Origin: Daphnia carinata
Lineage: Eukaryota; Arthropoda; Branchiopoda; Diplostraca; Daphniidae
DNA: 64,000 nt
Assembly: GCF_022539665.2 (NCBI RefSeq)
Contig: NC_081336.1
Span: forward strand, 6,616,278-6,680,277
Direction: 5' to 3'
Shown here: one piece after another, positions 12,601-24,800 of the stretch
How positions within the stretch are numbered: the first letter of the stretch is position 1
Layout: the number at the start of each line of letters is the position of its first letter
Program-made: the position numbers and the translations under genes
Notes under the pieces: generated by a model
The model's database searches: none
What the model saw: the letters and a program-made list of their open reading frames with translations, nothing else
What the model was told of the DNA's origin: nothing

Positions 12601-13734
12601 TTAAACCAACTCTACCTTGTCGGATTGTTCTCCGGCCTTTTGCAGAGCATCTCTCTCTGCTCTCTCTGCTCTCTCTTGGGCTCTCCTGGCTAAGCGTCGC
12701 TGGTAGCTCTTGTTCCACAGGGCCTTGTTGGGATTTTTAACTTTAACGGGCCGAACAGGTGCGTCTGCGACCACCGCATCAACACTTGCATCAGCGGCAG
12801 CATCTACAGCAGCGCCTACTTCGGAAATGGCCTCCACCAACTGCTCGCTTTCAGCGGGAGCAACTTCTTCAACATTCTCTTGATGGATGGGAAGGGGAGA
12901 ATGTTCCTCGCTAGCAGGCTCAACAGTGGGAGCGGGAACGGATGCATTTTCGTCATCGGCTGGCACAGCGGCCAGAGACAGCTCGCAGCACGATTCCCTG
13001 GATCCATCTTCGCAGGCTGATTGTTGCGCGGCCAATCGTTCAGCTCTCTCCTGCGCTCTCCTGGCTAAGCGTCGCTGGTAGCTCTTGTTCCATAGGGCCT
13101 TGTTGGGATTTTTAACTTTAACGGGCCGAACAGGTGCGTCTGCGACCACCGCATCAACACTTGCATCAGCGGCAGCATCTACAGCAGCGCCTACTTCGGG
13201 AATGGCCTCCACCAACTGCTCGCTTTCAGCGGGAGCAACTTCTTCAACATTCTCTTGATGGATGGGAAGGGGAGAATGTTCCTCGCTAGCAGGCTCAACA
13301 GTGGGAGCGGAAACGGATGCATTTTCGTCATCGGCTGGCACAGCAGCCAGAGACAGCTCGCAGCACGATTCGCTGGATGCATCTTCGCAGGCTGATTGTT
13401 GCGCGGCCAATCGTTCAACTCTCTCCTGCGCTCTCCTGGCTAAGCGACGTTGGTAACTCTTGTTCCACAGCGCCTTGTTCGGACGCGGGGCCTTTCGAAC
13501 TTTCGCAGCCGGAACTTCTGGTACTGCCTCAGGTTTGTCACCATCTTGTAGAGGAATGACGTTATCATCAGCGGGGATGTTATCTGCTCGTGCTTCGTCG
13601 GATTCGCCAATTCGCAGAGCGGGGGCTCTTGCGCTGACGTACACCTTCCAGCCGAGCCAACTGACGGCAGCAACTCCTGCTCCAACCGCCACGACGCCGA
13701 TCACTCTTGCAGAAAACTTTGCGAAAGAAGACAT
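12601..13734 (-). CDS. Novel membrane-anchored tandem-repeat protein (NKALWNKSYQRR boxes)
   Basis: Single-exon frame of about 377 residues; start at the ATG (13734-13732) opening MSSFAKFSARV, since the frame further upstream has no ATG. Residues about 10-32 form one hydrophobic segment (VIGVVAVGAGVAAVSWLGW), a likely N-terminal membrane anchor. A Pro/Asp-rich stretch follows, then three near-identical basic boxes NKALWNKSYQRRLARRAQER at about residues 86, 211 and 336. Boxes 1 and 2 are each followed by the same acidic Ala/Pro/Glu-rich spacer including a CCELS cysteine pair. The unit is exactly 375 bp (125 codons). I do not recognise the family. The alternation of strongly basic, probably helical boxes with acidic disordered spacers suggests a scaffold or nucleic-acid/anionic-surface binder, which is inference only. 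The frame stays open beyond the TAA (see next entry). Confidence 0.75.
   Translation of the reverse strand: MSSFAKFSARVIGVVAVGAGVAAVSWLGWKVYVSARAPALRIGESDEARADNIPADDNVIPLQDGDKPEAVPEVPAAKVRKAPRPNKALWNKSYQRRLARRAQERVERLAAQQSACEDASSESCCELSLAAVPADDENASVSAPTVEPASEEHSPLPIHQENVEEVAPAESEQLVEAIPEVGAAVDAAADASVDAVVADAPVRPVKVKNPNKALWNKSYQRRLARRAQERAERLAAQQSACEDGSRESCCELSLAAVPADDENASVPAPTVEPASEEHSPLPIHQENVEEVAPAESEQLVEAISEVGAAVDAAADASVDAVVADAPVRPVKVKNPNKALWNKSYQRRLARRAQERAERAERDALQKAGEQSDKVELV
12691..13440. repeat. Tandem 375-bp coding repeat, two near-identical full units plus partial units
   Basis: The phrase GCTGGTAGCTCTTGTTCCA or its close variant recurs with box starts at 12691, 13066 and 13441, exactly 375 bp apart, with few mismatches over the whole unit. 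A more diverged unit lies about 465 bp further left near 12226. The high identity indicates recent duplication or gene conversion. Confidence 0.9.
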
Positions 13735-15032
13735 TTTCGAGTCACGCTTCAATCGTTTTGGATCGCTATTCAAGGATTTTGAATCACTGATCAAGGGCTT
13801 TGAATCACTTATCGAGCGTATAGAGGCTATACTGCACAAAAAGTAGGTACAAATCTAATTTTCCAGTTTAGCTTCTTTCGTTAAGTGCTTTGTGCGCTCA
13901 CTAACAGAGCTCGCGAATTGAATTTCGCCCTTTCAAACGAATTTTACATGATTTCTTCGCATCGCAAAATCGAAAAAAGTGCTGATTTACAATTTCATAA
14001 TTTAATTAAACATTGTTCAGTGATTTTACTGAGTTTTTTCTATATAGGTATATTTTTATTCAACAAAAAAAAAACCATCTCAGAAAATACCTTCCCATAC
14101 AGTAGAGAGGGAAAAAAAAAGTTCCGCGTAGCGTTCTTTTTTACAGCAATATTTCCAAGCAGTACGCCGCGCAATTTATGTTTTAAGTGTTCATTATATT
14201 TTGTACTCATGTCATTTCGTCCATTTATTATTTTTATAAACGTTGAAATGCCAAGAACTGTATCAGTTAGTCCACTTGCATCACTTGTTAATCAGTCTGC
14301 TGAGTAGCCGGCTCACACAAAGTTTCTTGGAATTGGCAGGAAATCTTTCCGAAAGCTTTTGGATTCATCCCCAATAGAACGTAAAACATCGTTTCGCACG
14401 AACGTTACCTTGCGTTTGCTTGACAACCGCAATTGGTACAATCCAAGATCCACTGCGTCGCTCTTCCGGGCCCTCGCGCCGTTCACCGCACTGCATTTTA
14501 TTTATTTTCTATAGCATTTAGCTATCGAAAATTTCGGTAACATCATCAGTTGTATAAACGTATAGCATTATTGCTAAAGTTCCATTCCCTTCCATCCGTC
14601 CATTTTCAACAATCGTAAAAGCTAAGAAAGTGCATCGTATCTCAGTAACGATATCTACCTGTTTGTACCTAACTATCTTTACCTGTCCCAACTAAAAATC
14701 TTTTAGGTGAATGCTAATGTGAAAAAATATGTATTGAAAATAGAGATCAGGACAGAAATGATAAAGGCATATACGTGTAGAAAATATTGAGAATGCAAAC
14801 CTTGAAGAGCAAATCACAAATTATGCATTCGGTGGGGAAAAGTATCATCTTCAATAGGTAATGCACGAATAAATAATGCACTTTGAAAAGGGAAAAGGTA
14901 ATAAATAGACTATTACAAAAATAAGAAAACGTGACTAGGCATTGAAAAAGTGCGTAGATAAATAGAATTTGTAAATATGCAGCTAAATATAAATGAAAGA
15001 GTCTCACCAAGGATTCGGCTCGAGATCGATCA
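13735..15032. other. 5' flank of repeat-protein gene and 3' UTR of the cyclin gene
   Basis: Just upstream of the repeat-protein ATG (about 13760-13820) two to three short imperfect copies of TTTGAATCACT-(T/G)ATC occur. The rest is AT-rich. An open frame at 13885-14307 (+) has no recognisable feature. About 14747-15032 is probably 3' UTR of the cyclin gene on the minus strand. Confidence 0.45.
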
Positions 15033-16537
15033 TCAATGAGGCGCAATAGAAAAATTAGCGAATTGCTTGCAAAAATCAACATTCCCGAACGGATCGCCCG
15101 GCATTGGAGAGAAGAGATCACCGATAAGCGAAGGAAATGGCGTTGATGAAGCGACGGATGATGTTTGGACAGCTGCTGCGGCAGCGGCGGACGCGATCCT
15201 AGCCCAACAGATGGACTGTTGGCGCCACGTATGATGCCACAGAGACATGTCGACGAAACAGCGCTGAATGTCAGCCAGCTCTGTGCTGCCGCTGTAAAGT
15301 TCGACCAACCAATAAATGGGTTCAACGGGCAACAGGGTAGGCAAGAAACGCTGGGCCAAGCACAAGGCAGCTGCCGCCACTGTCGATGGCGGATAATGGA
15401 TCAATTCGTAATGCACGAGGCTGTTCTCCAATAACTGGTGAAATACTTCACGTACACCTCTAATAAGCAAACAATATTAAACAAACAATTTAATTCCAGA
15501 CCTTTCTTTCTGTTTTGAGAAAAGAATTAGAAATGCCCACCGTATATCAGCATTATGCTCCCGAGTGAATGTCATGTAGTACTCGAAGAAATACGAAGCA
15601 GTTGGAGCGCAGAGATGAAAGCTAAGTTTGAGAACACAACAAAAATTAGTTACCACTCTCATTTCATTAATTCAAAAGGAAAAACATCGTTTTTGAAATA
15701 CCCACTCGAGTTTCTTAAGCAAACAAATTTCCATATCCCTGATGAGCTGGGCCGGATAGCTGTGCCCGCTTAGCCCAACCAGTTCCTCCATCTCCGGTGG
15801 ACTGACTTCTTCCTGTAAGTGCAAAACAGTTGCGATTTGATAAATTTTTTTTTTTCAAAATATTCGTTGCCGAAAATTCAAAATATAAAAAAAGCATCTA
15901 TTTTCAAAGAGGAGCGTAAGAAGTGGGAACCTTCTTGGCCGCCACAAGAATAGCAGCCAATCCGAGCAGCTGCAAGCGATCGGCCGACACGACAGTGACG
16001 GCCAGAAATCGATCAACGAAATTGATAGCCAGTAGGAAAGTTTCAATATCGTATCCAAATTGGCGATTCACTTTACCCAGCCAACTGATCAGTTCGGATC
16101 TCATGGCCGAAGTAACCTACAAAAAAAAAATTCGAATTAAGTGAAAATTCCCACTCGATAAGTAACGTCATCTATTGGCGGGAACTTACATTAGGATGGC
16201 ACGAAAGGTAGTCGTTCACGCGGTATTTCGGTTGCAGGCTGTGCTTCCACTGGAACTGATCGTGCAAGTAAGGCTGGGCTAGCAGATACGACTCGTCGGG
16301 CACCAAGTCGGCATAGAACGGATTAGTTGGGCTGATAAAAAGGCCATGCGGAGACTGAGCGAGCCGGAATCCTTCCAAATCGGAAGCGGCAGCGGCAGCT
16401 GCAGCGACGGCAGCACTTACAGAACTTGGAGAGGGTGGCGGAAATGGTTCCGTGCAGAACAAATCCGTCAGGCTGAGGCGGTGGCCGGCTGATGATGGTG
16501 GCAGTGGATCTCTACATTCTTCGGCTGTCTGGTTCAT
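15033..16537 (-). CDS. Cyclin, most similar to cyclin O / A-B group
   Basis: Five exons: complement of 15033-15459, 15541-15621, 15706-15812, 15931-16116, 16190-16537; about 382 residues with consistent phases. The N-terminal 100 residues are Pro/Ala-rich. The cyclin N-fold is clear: MRSELISWLGKVNRQFGYD, ETFLLAINFVDRFLAV, LQLLGLAAILVAAKKEE with the Lys and Glu that contact CDKs, then LKKLDFHLCAPTASYFFEYY. A C-fold follows (LVHYELIHYPPSTVAAAALCLAQRFL) and a poly-Ala-containing tail. The SWLxxVxRQFG and LQLLG wording resembles vertebrate cyclin O more than cyclins D or E, and no LxCxE motif is seen at the N terminus. Role: activating partner of a CDK; cyclin O acts in multiciliated and germ cells in vertebrates, but orthology is inferred. 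Cyclin A/B-like or J-like are alternatives. Confidence 0.8.
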
Positions 16538-19500
16538 CCTTCCAACCGTTCACAAAACAAATCACACACATTATTCACGTGACAATGAAGCTCAAATTCA
16601 CTTCGAACGACGTGCGTTCATAGATACATAATCAAAGAGAACAGGCAAAATCGATTCGAATCTTACCCGCGAGTCGGCTGAGCCAGAAGTCAAGACCGCG
16701 ATCCGGCTCCAAATTGATGGGCGGCTCGGATCGCCTTGGTTCAATTAAAACGGACGACAAATGAATATGAAAGAAAAACTTTGAATCCAGTTCGGCCTTC
16801 AACGCGATCGACTAGCTATATAACACATCCAGATCCACTTCTAACGAGAATCCAAAACGCTAATGAAAAACAAATCGAGCTGACTGAACTCCACGAAATC
16901 AAAAGACAAATGGAAGTTAATCAAGTCGAACTTCCTGACACGTCGACGTGATGACAAGACTTGACGCCACCGAGATCATCGGGTCACTGACCTTACGCAG
17001 TTTATCTCGACGCTGACATTAACTATCCACTAGGTGTAAATGGCCAAACGTGAATGCGAGAAAAGGTGCTAGGGCTACATCTCACGTAAATGAAAAGGGG
17101 GGTAGTTGTCACCCGGGGCGTGATAGAATCACGGGAAAAAGGGAAAGAAAAAAAGAAAATCGACCCAAGTTCCCATTCAGGTCAATGAACTTGGTTTTGC
17201 CTGAAGCAATCCTAATATCAGAATCGATTACCTAACCAAAATTTGCATTCGAAACGAATCAATGTCGACATTTTGCAGCCATTTTACTTACAACATGAAC
17301 AAAGGCCTTTTGTGTATTGCCTGCCTGATTTGTATGTAATTAGCAATGGAAACGGAAACGGTTTGCATGCCGATATGAAGTCGGTAACGTCCATTATCTC
17401 GGATGGTGTCATTGACCTCATTGTCAACAATCTTTTGTCATTCTCCGTTTTCGACCCCTACCTTTGGCCCTTTTCGTTTTCTTTTATTGCCTTACATCTT
17501 GTTTCATTTGTTTCTGTTTTTCTCTCTCTTCCGCCAGCCTCTAGGCAGCGCCAATTTTTGAATCAAAAGTCGGCACTTCGCAAGTCGTGTTCCGTGTTTT
17601 TCTTAAATGATCGCGCTCGTTTAATATCACACACTCCTGCGTGTTATAAAATATTTAAAAACTTTGCGTGCTATCACCACATTTCATATTCGGATGATGA
17701 ATTCCCAGCTTCCCGCGATCGCAAAACAAACATTTCGGCGCTATCGTCCTTCATATGTTAGATCAACTTGGACTACGCTTGATGAGTTTACCACTCGTGT
17801 GCTGCACACACGATTTTGCCGAACCCCGCTTTCGTCGCACGCCATGCAGGGTTATGGAGCTCTCAGTTCTTGCTCCGCAAATTCTTAATTGGACTTACTT
17901 GGCTTAGCTTGTAATTACTCGTCATCGCGGACCTCATCATATACATAATATTTTGTGAGATGAAAATCATTTCACTATTCGTCATGGGGTGTGGTCTTTG
18001 CATTGTGAGCAATGACGTCACGGCCTTGAATATTGGGCGAGGGCAGGATCGCGTTTTTTTTTGCCGTTTTTTTTTTGCCGTTTTTATTTCATTTATCCTC
18101 CCAAGTTTCAAGGCGAAAACAAAATCAAAACGAAACAAAAACGCTTAGGTAATAAAGTAAAGGACGAAAGTTCGCTTCCCATCCGCCCGTTCCTGGTACA
18201 CAGGCAATTGCGTGTCGCGTTTGATTTTCAAGTGACAACTGTTCTCAGTTCCAGGAGGTAGCAAAAGAAAAACAGAGGTAAATGAGAAGGAAGTTCAACA
18301 GGGTCGACATGGCTTTTTTTCAAAATGGATATTATCGTCAAGGCGACACAGCCACAAGCGCGTCGCGGGAGCTATAGCGAAATAATCTAACACTCAGCCG
18401 GAGTTAACAACAACAAGGGCGTGTTATAGGGCGCTTGAAAGCCAGTTACCGAGCCACGGAGCCCAACAGTCATCCAGTCAACCGGGTGTGGTAAAACGAA
18501 AAAGAAAAAAAGAAAATAAAAGGAAAAAAAAAAAAAAAAAAAACGACTTAAAAAGACACAGGGTGGAGATGGCATTCAGCCCAACTCTAAATTTGTTCGC
18601 TCCAAAATTCAAAGTGTTAAAAAAAGAAACCGCCGGTTTGTTGTCCTGCACGTTTGTCTTTGTTTCGATCTTTTTTTTTTGTCGATCCTGTTTTTAATCT
18701 ATTTTCTGTTATTGTTTTGTGTTTTTTTTTTTTTTTTTTTTTTTTTTAATTCTTTTATTTTTGCTTTTCCTTTTATTTTGACGAGCATCGAGTCGGAGAA
18801 GTCGGGCATTCTGTTTTCAACGGACTCTATAGAACTTCCATGTGCGCGTGTCTCTCTTTCTCTCCAGCATTTCTATTCTCAGTCTTTGTCCGGAGGCGTG
18901 AGCCATAGATTCCATCCTGCCTTCCGCGCGGGAATTTCGAGATATATGGACGTGAAATAGGAGGCAAATAGAACGAAGCACAAGGTAAAAAAGCCAGTCC
19001 GACAGAAGACAAATTGGCTTAGGAAACAATTCGAAGCACATTATTAACTTTCACGGCGTTAATCAGTAAGAAAATGAAACGCAGTCCCACCACTTTTACC
19101 CGACGAAAAACAGAATAAAATAAAACAAAACAAACAAACAAAAAAAAATCGCAGTGGCAATCAATTGAGTTGATAACAGTGGCTGATGGAGATTGAGGTC
19201 AAACCAGGTTTTTCGGCGCGTTATTTAAACTGTTTGCTATACATTTTTGAAAAACGAAACGAGCAGCGCAGAAGAGAGAACATGACGCAATAGCAAAAAC
19301 AGTCGAAAGCCATCATCACGATTTTGAACGGTTCGTTATGAGGTTTTTTTTTTTTTTTCTCTTACTCGTGTTGTTATTGTTGTTGTTATCGCAGTACTCG
19401 TCTCGCGTCAGTCACGGTAGACGCTGGTGCGGATGATTGACGCTCAAATGAGTCTTTTTTTTTTCATGGAAATGATAGAAAAACTCATTGGCCAGCGTGT

Positions 19501-19934
19501 ATACTACATACTATTTAACTCGGTTTGACGCAGTATATAGACATCGAATCGCTCTGCACATGGGGGGAAGACTTTTGATGTGGCTGCCGTTTGTCGCCGC
19601 TGCTGTGGCCCGAATGCTCGCCCACTTTCGTGAGCGTGTGGCTCGCGAAGGAGGAGCGAGAGGGAATAAGCCGAGGAAATCTAGATGGTTGCCTGCTCAG
19701 TTGCTGGTGTGGTACGGAGCCGAGGTGAAGCCAGTCATCGGAGCTCCGCTATGATGAAACTGTCATCACACCATCATTGAACATTTTTAAGATTCAAAAT
19801 CTCTTTGATTTGAGAAAAACAATCGAGCAAAAGGACAAGTCGTGTTTTTTTTTATTGTTTATCTGAAAGTTGTTATAGTTTGCATCAGCTTGGAAGCCGA
19901 AGCGGAATTCGTACGGCCTCTTCGCCAATTATAA
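16538..19934. other. Cyclin promoter and long 5' region of thrombospondin
   Basis: No supported gene. The sequence is rich in A/T homopolymers. The cyclin 5' leader lies just right of 16537. The right half probably contains the thrombospondin promoter and leader, including a TATATA at 19534-19539 and the upstream frame listed separately. Open frames such as 17243-17761 (+) show no family features. Confidence 0.45.
19560..19754 (+). other. Upstream open reading frame ahead of thrombospondin
   Basis: ATG at 19560 opens a 64-codon frame beginning MGGRLLMWLPFVAAAVARML, 180 nt before the thrombospondin ATG and about 20 nt after a TATATA. It could be a regulatory uORF if transcription starts upstream, or chance. 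Its hydrophobic start resembles a signal sequence but it ends at TGA without a mature domain. Confidence 0.3.
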
Positions 19935-21818
19935 ATGGCGATGTTGGTCATTAGTAGGATGCTGGCCTTGCCCGGCATCTTGGTCTTGTTGTGCACTCTG
20001 GTGAACGCATCCACTTCGGCTTCCCACCTTCATCATGATCAAGGTTCGTTACTGTGGTTTTCTTTTCTTATCTACCGATCAATCTGCATTGTTAATCTCG
20101 CATTTTGGTGGTGAGGGTATCAGCGATTTTCTTACACCAGATGGTGTTTCGTGTAATTGATATTATTCAAATGTGCTGTGCCCCACCTTTCGAATTTGAA
20201 TAAAATTAAGGAGACGAAATGACAAATGAGGGATTTCTTCGTTCTATTTTTATTTTTGTCTTGATTGATTGCTGATAGGTTTATCGGAGAAACTATCCGA
20301 GGTGGCTAGCCGCGACGTTGTCTACCTTTCGCTGAAGCAGGTCACGCCACGTCGTCGGGCTCGTCCAGCCAAAGAAACCCTGCTTGCCATCGAACCGGCT
20401 CTGTCGGACCAAAATCAACGCTTTTCGCTTCACGTCGATCGTCGTACTAAACGAGGTGTGAACAATTTTTTATTCTAATATCCTGAATGACGACTCTTTA
20501 AGCTTTTCAAATATGCGCATACGTTTACGTAGACAACCAGTTTTTCGTAATTTATTTATTTTAGCTAAGCATTTTATTTATTTATTTTTGTTTTTCTTTT
20601 GCCCCTTTCTAAAGGATAAGTAATAGCCATCATAATTTAGCATTCGAAAGAATACAGAACCGTGGTCAAGGAAAGTTTATGGGTTAGCGAATGGGTGGAA
20701 AAGCATAGCGTTCCGGAGCCAAGAAGCGATTTCAGCCGCGGCTGCAGGCTCGGCCAGTAGAAGAAAGAAAAAAAAAAAAAAATCTGAATATATACATGCG
20801 ACGGCAACGTCAACCTGATGCTTTTTCTTTTTTTTTTTTCTATAACTAGTATATTAGTGTGACCTTATTCCCAAAATAGTCGACGCCCTCTATTCTCCAG
20901 CGACAGAGTAGTAGCAACAGAAGGGGGCATCATTACGAACAAAACGAACGGGGAGAAAAGAGGAGAATACAGCCAAGATGGCAACAAGTTAACCCAGAAT
21001 ACCATCTCACCGTTATCTTTGTACAAAACATAAGGCTCCCTAGAAATGAGCCACTGTTTTTGAACGTCATCATTCAACGTTTGCCCGAGCCCGTGGGTTT
21101 GGCCAAATAAGAAGACCCCAGTCGCCAATGAGGAGACACACGCTCGCTTTAAAAAAATCATGTGGAAACTGCTGAAACTCATTTGAGTCGCATGCGTAAT
21201 GACACAAATAAAGTTCCATTCGTCAAAGGAAAAAAAAAAAAGGGGGACAGCCGGGCAAGAGGCGAGTTGTATAGGTAAACGCTTTCAATCCATCATGAGG
21301 AGCTTAAAGTGTATCGTCGTGCGCATTCCGTAAGCGGCCTACACGTAGGACAAATCCTACACAGCGCGTCTGTTGGTAACTGCATTACTGCAAGAGCTTG
21401 ATTCCCTCTCCTGAGGATAACATAGTGCTCAACAGCATGATAAAAAAAAAAAAAAGAAAAAAAAAATACGGACGGTCGTAAAATGGGAAAAGTAGAACAT
21501 CTTTAAAGAAAAACAAGCTCCAGATTCGAGAGTCTTTTGCGAGTAAGACAGCCAAATAAAAAAAAAAAAAGAAATATGGTTACATGCTGATTGAAACGGA
21601 GCTGCGAAGGAAAACAAAAGCATAATCCGAGTGCGGACTCGGAAACCGGATTATTATTTTTATTCCTTATCTTTTCACGTCGTTATAAATCCTTCTTTCC
21701 GTTGTACGTGCATGTTTTTGTCAAACGCCATCATAAATTAAAGCCAATCTCCAAGCAACACTTTCTATCGTTCATTCTGACACCTTCCTCCTGTTTTGGT
21801 TTTTCTCTTTTATTCATG

Positions 21819-21850
<32 letters not shown>

Positions 21851-24800
21851 ATCGTCGAGACGACAGATGCTAAAGGGACTCTCCATTCGTCCTATTTGTT
21901 GGTCGACGGACTGGAACATCGCTCCGTTATTGAGAACCTGGTGGTAGCGATTCACCAATCTCCAGTTGGTCAGAAACGTCATCGGCAGCCAATCGACGAA
22001 CAGCCCAACGAGGATGGTGTCACGGAATCCGTTGACAAGGACGAAGGACAAGACGATGAAGACGACGATGATGATGAGATCAAAGCTTACATCTACGTCG
22101 ATTGTCAATCGTTGGGCATCATATCCTTGGCCGGATCTCTGAGGCACATGATCCAACAATCGCCATCTGCATCTCTCGTTGCGGTAAATATCCAAACTCA
22201 TGAAAAATCGCAGTGCCTTGTTAATAACACTTTTTTTTTTCATTTCATATAATTTAACGTATTCATAAATCTGTATTTTCGTAAGCAGCTCGAGGTTCTT
22301 GTTTCACGAATTGCCTCTAAAAGGGTCGGTTGCGTTAGCACGGCAAGGTGAACATGCGCGTCTCTAGCGCTAAGACATTCCATTGAAAACAATCGTTGGG
22401 TCTTAAAAAGTATTATTGCTAGATGCGAAATGTTGCGTGTTATGCGAGATTTAAAAAAAAATCCTCGTTTTTCTTCCTCATGATATGTCGACCTTGCAGG
22501 GCTTTTCTTTTCTTTTTTATATAATCGTCAGTATCGCAGATTTATGGGGCTATCAAATTGGTTTAAAACCTTGAAACGAAAGCGCAGAGCGAACATGTTC
22601 CAGAATTATATTTCAGTTGCTATAGGCGTCGACGTTGAATCGCACGATAGGATTATCTTGCGAACTGTCTGCTTCGCCTATTTCAGTTCGACTTAAAAGG
22701 CGAAACTGATTTACCTATGCAGATCAAAAAGGAAATCGTTTTTTTTCGTTTGTTCCATTTTGTTTTGTTTTTTTGCGAGATGCGTGTCCGTATGGGGGTA
22801 CGTAATTCCCCCAAGTAAAAAGAAATAGAGAACAGACGTTCGCCGCTCCCATGTAGCAAGGCAAAAATAACAACAATCCTCCAAAAAAAAAGAAGACGGA
22901 TCGACTTTGCTTTTAAGTCTCGTTTTTATTTTATTTTTTTTCAAAGAGAGAGAGAGAGAGAGAGAAGAAAAAAAGGCAGAGAAACAAACAAGAAGATGGA
23001 ATAGTAAGAGGGAAACGTGAGATCAGTTGTCGTCTATGGGCAAAGGGTGGAGAACTCGATTGCCGATCGCCTTTTGTAGAGACAGCGAGAAAGAAAAAGA
23101 GAAAAGGCAGATCAAATATCGCGGGGCGTCGCCGGCTTCACCTCTCTTTATTGGCTGTCATGTCAAACGGAACGCAAAACATAGCAGTTATCTATGACCT
23201 CACTGACTTCAAGAAGCGTTTTCTATCGTAAATTAAAATGCATTTTCAGCTTCGTATGAAAACGTCAAATTTCCCGATTGAAAAAAAAAAAACGAAATAG
23301 CCAATTGAAATGTTTCCTTTTTTTTCAAATACGTGATGGTTACAGTCTCGGGATCGGAGATTCCCCGTCACGGTTGACTCTGACGTTCCAACCGACAAGG
23401 TCTTGAAGCGTTACGACTGCCCAGCAGAAGACATGCAAGCCGTCCAGGCCAACGAGATTTATTCTTACTCCAGACGAGGTAATATACCAAGCGACACAAT
23501 CATTACACCTATATAGTACAGTATACTAAATTATATACATATTTTAAGTTCTAGTCTATACCCAAGCTTTGTCAACATTCTTTTAGCCAGACGTCCTTTC
23601 CCTATTTTTTTTTTCTTTCCATTTCTCCGTTGCCCCCCTGCCAACTATAGTAGATAATCACGAACGAACGATGTGACTCATTCAAAGTCACCTATATGGC
23701 AACTGGGCGAACGAACAAACACAACTAAATGAAAAGCTTCATACCTGAACGTAGCGTCGTGTTAAGTAACGCCATTTCAGCGTCTTCGAAGAATGCCAAC
23801 TGCCTTTTTTTTTTTAAAGAAAAAAAAAATGGTTCTGCATTTTTTTTTTTTTTTTTTTTTGACTTTTGATCTTAGACATCAGCCCCACGTAGGGTTATCC
23901 GCGTTGGGTCATGTTGATCGTAAAGTGAATGCGAAGAACTGTAAGTAAATGCGTTTTGATAAGTTACAGCAACGTCGGCCAAGAGCCGACACAACGCGTT
24001 TCTCCTTCTCTTCTCTGAATCTTCCCTTTTGAATTATTAAAAAAAAAAAATAGTTTAACCTGTCAAGACGTAAAGAAAAAAAAAAGAAAAACAAAGTTAT
24101 GAATAATGCAGTGAAACGACGGTATGAGCGTGACTGGTCGTTGAGTGCAGCCGGCCGCAATCACCCCAACTCCTTGTAGGGCAAACACGTCACCTTGAAT
24201 GGATCTATAACTTGTCCCTTTTTAAATGGCCCCCACCGTCCCATTGCCTAAAGATACAATGACTTTAAGGACGTTGCATTACACGCCCAACTGCCAATAA
24301 ATAGCCACCACCTACATAAAGTAGACATAAGTATTTCTTTTTTTTTTTTAAATGCACATTAAAGCTATTTAGTAGGATGTTTAATCCGGAATGCGCGTTC
24401 GGCTTTCTCTTTTTTCTTTGTTTTCTTGTACGGATTTATTCTGACATTCTTGATGCTTCTACGATTACGTCTATGCTGCTGTCTGCTGATGCTGTTGCTT
24501 GGTCGTTGTATTCGGACAGAGACGTATGGTCCTGTCCGAAACTGCGCCAACGCGGTAACCGGCCAAAAGTGTCCAACCTTCATCCAGCCGGCCATCGTTA
24601 CCTCCTCTTCCTCCTCTTCCTCCTCCTCTAGCGCGGTGAGAGGTAAGACACCAGCAGCGGAATTAAAGCTCCAATCGGTTGATCGTAAATCCTTTCTTTT
24701 TTTCTTTTTTTTTTTAATGCATGCTGCATCATCAATTTCAGATAAATTAAATCTTTACGATTGATAGTTTTTAAAACTTAAAATAGGCTTAAAACTTAAA

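Noticed and set aside
12601-12603. Programmed stop-codon readthrough as the default reading of the TAA
   Set aside because: TAA followed by A is not a known leaky context and no downstream structure was recognised. Kept only as an option.
15621-15706. Apparent frame break between cyclin exons 3 and 4
   Set aside because: The donor GTGGGT two to three bases earlier (exon end 15706) gives KKLDFHLCAPT in frame.
17243-17761. 172-codon plus-strand frame upstream of thrombospondin
   Set aside because: Low-complexity, no domain, no splice context; probably chance in non-coding DNA.
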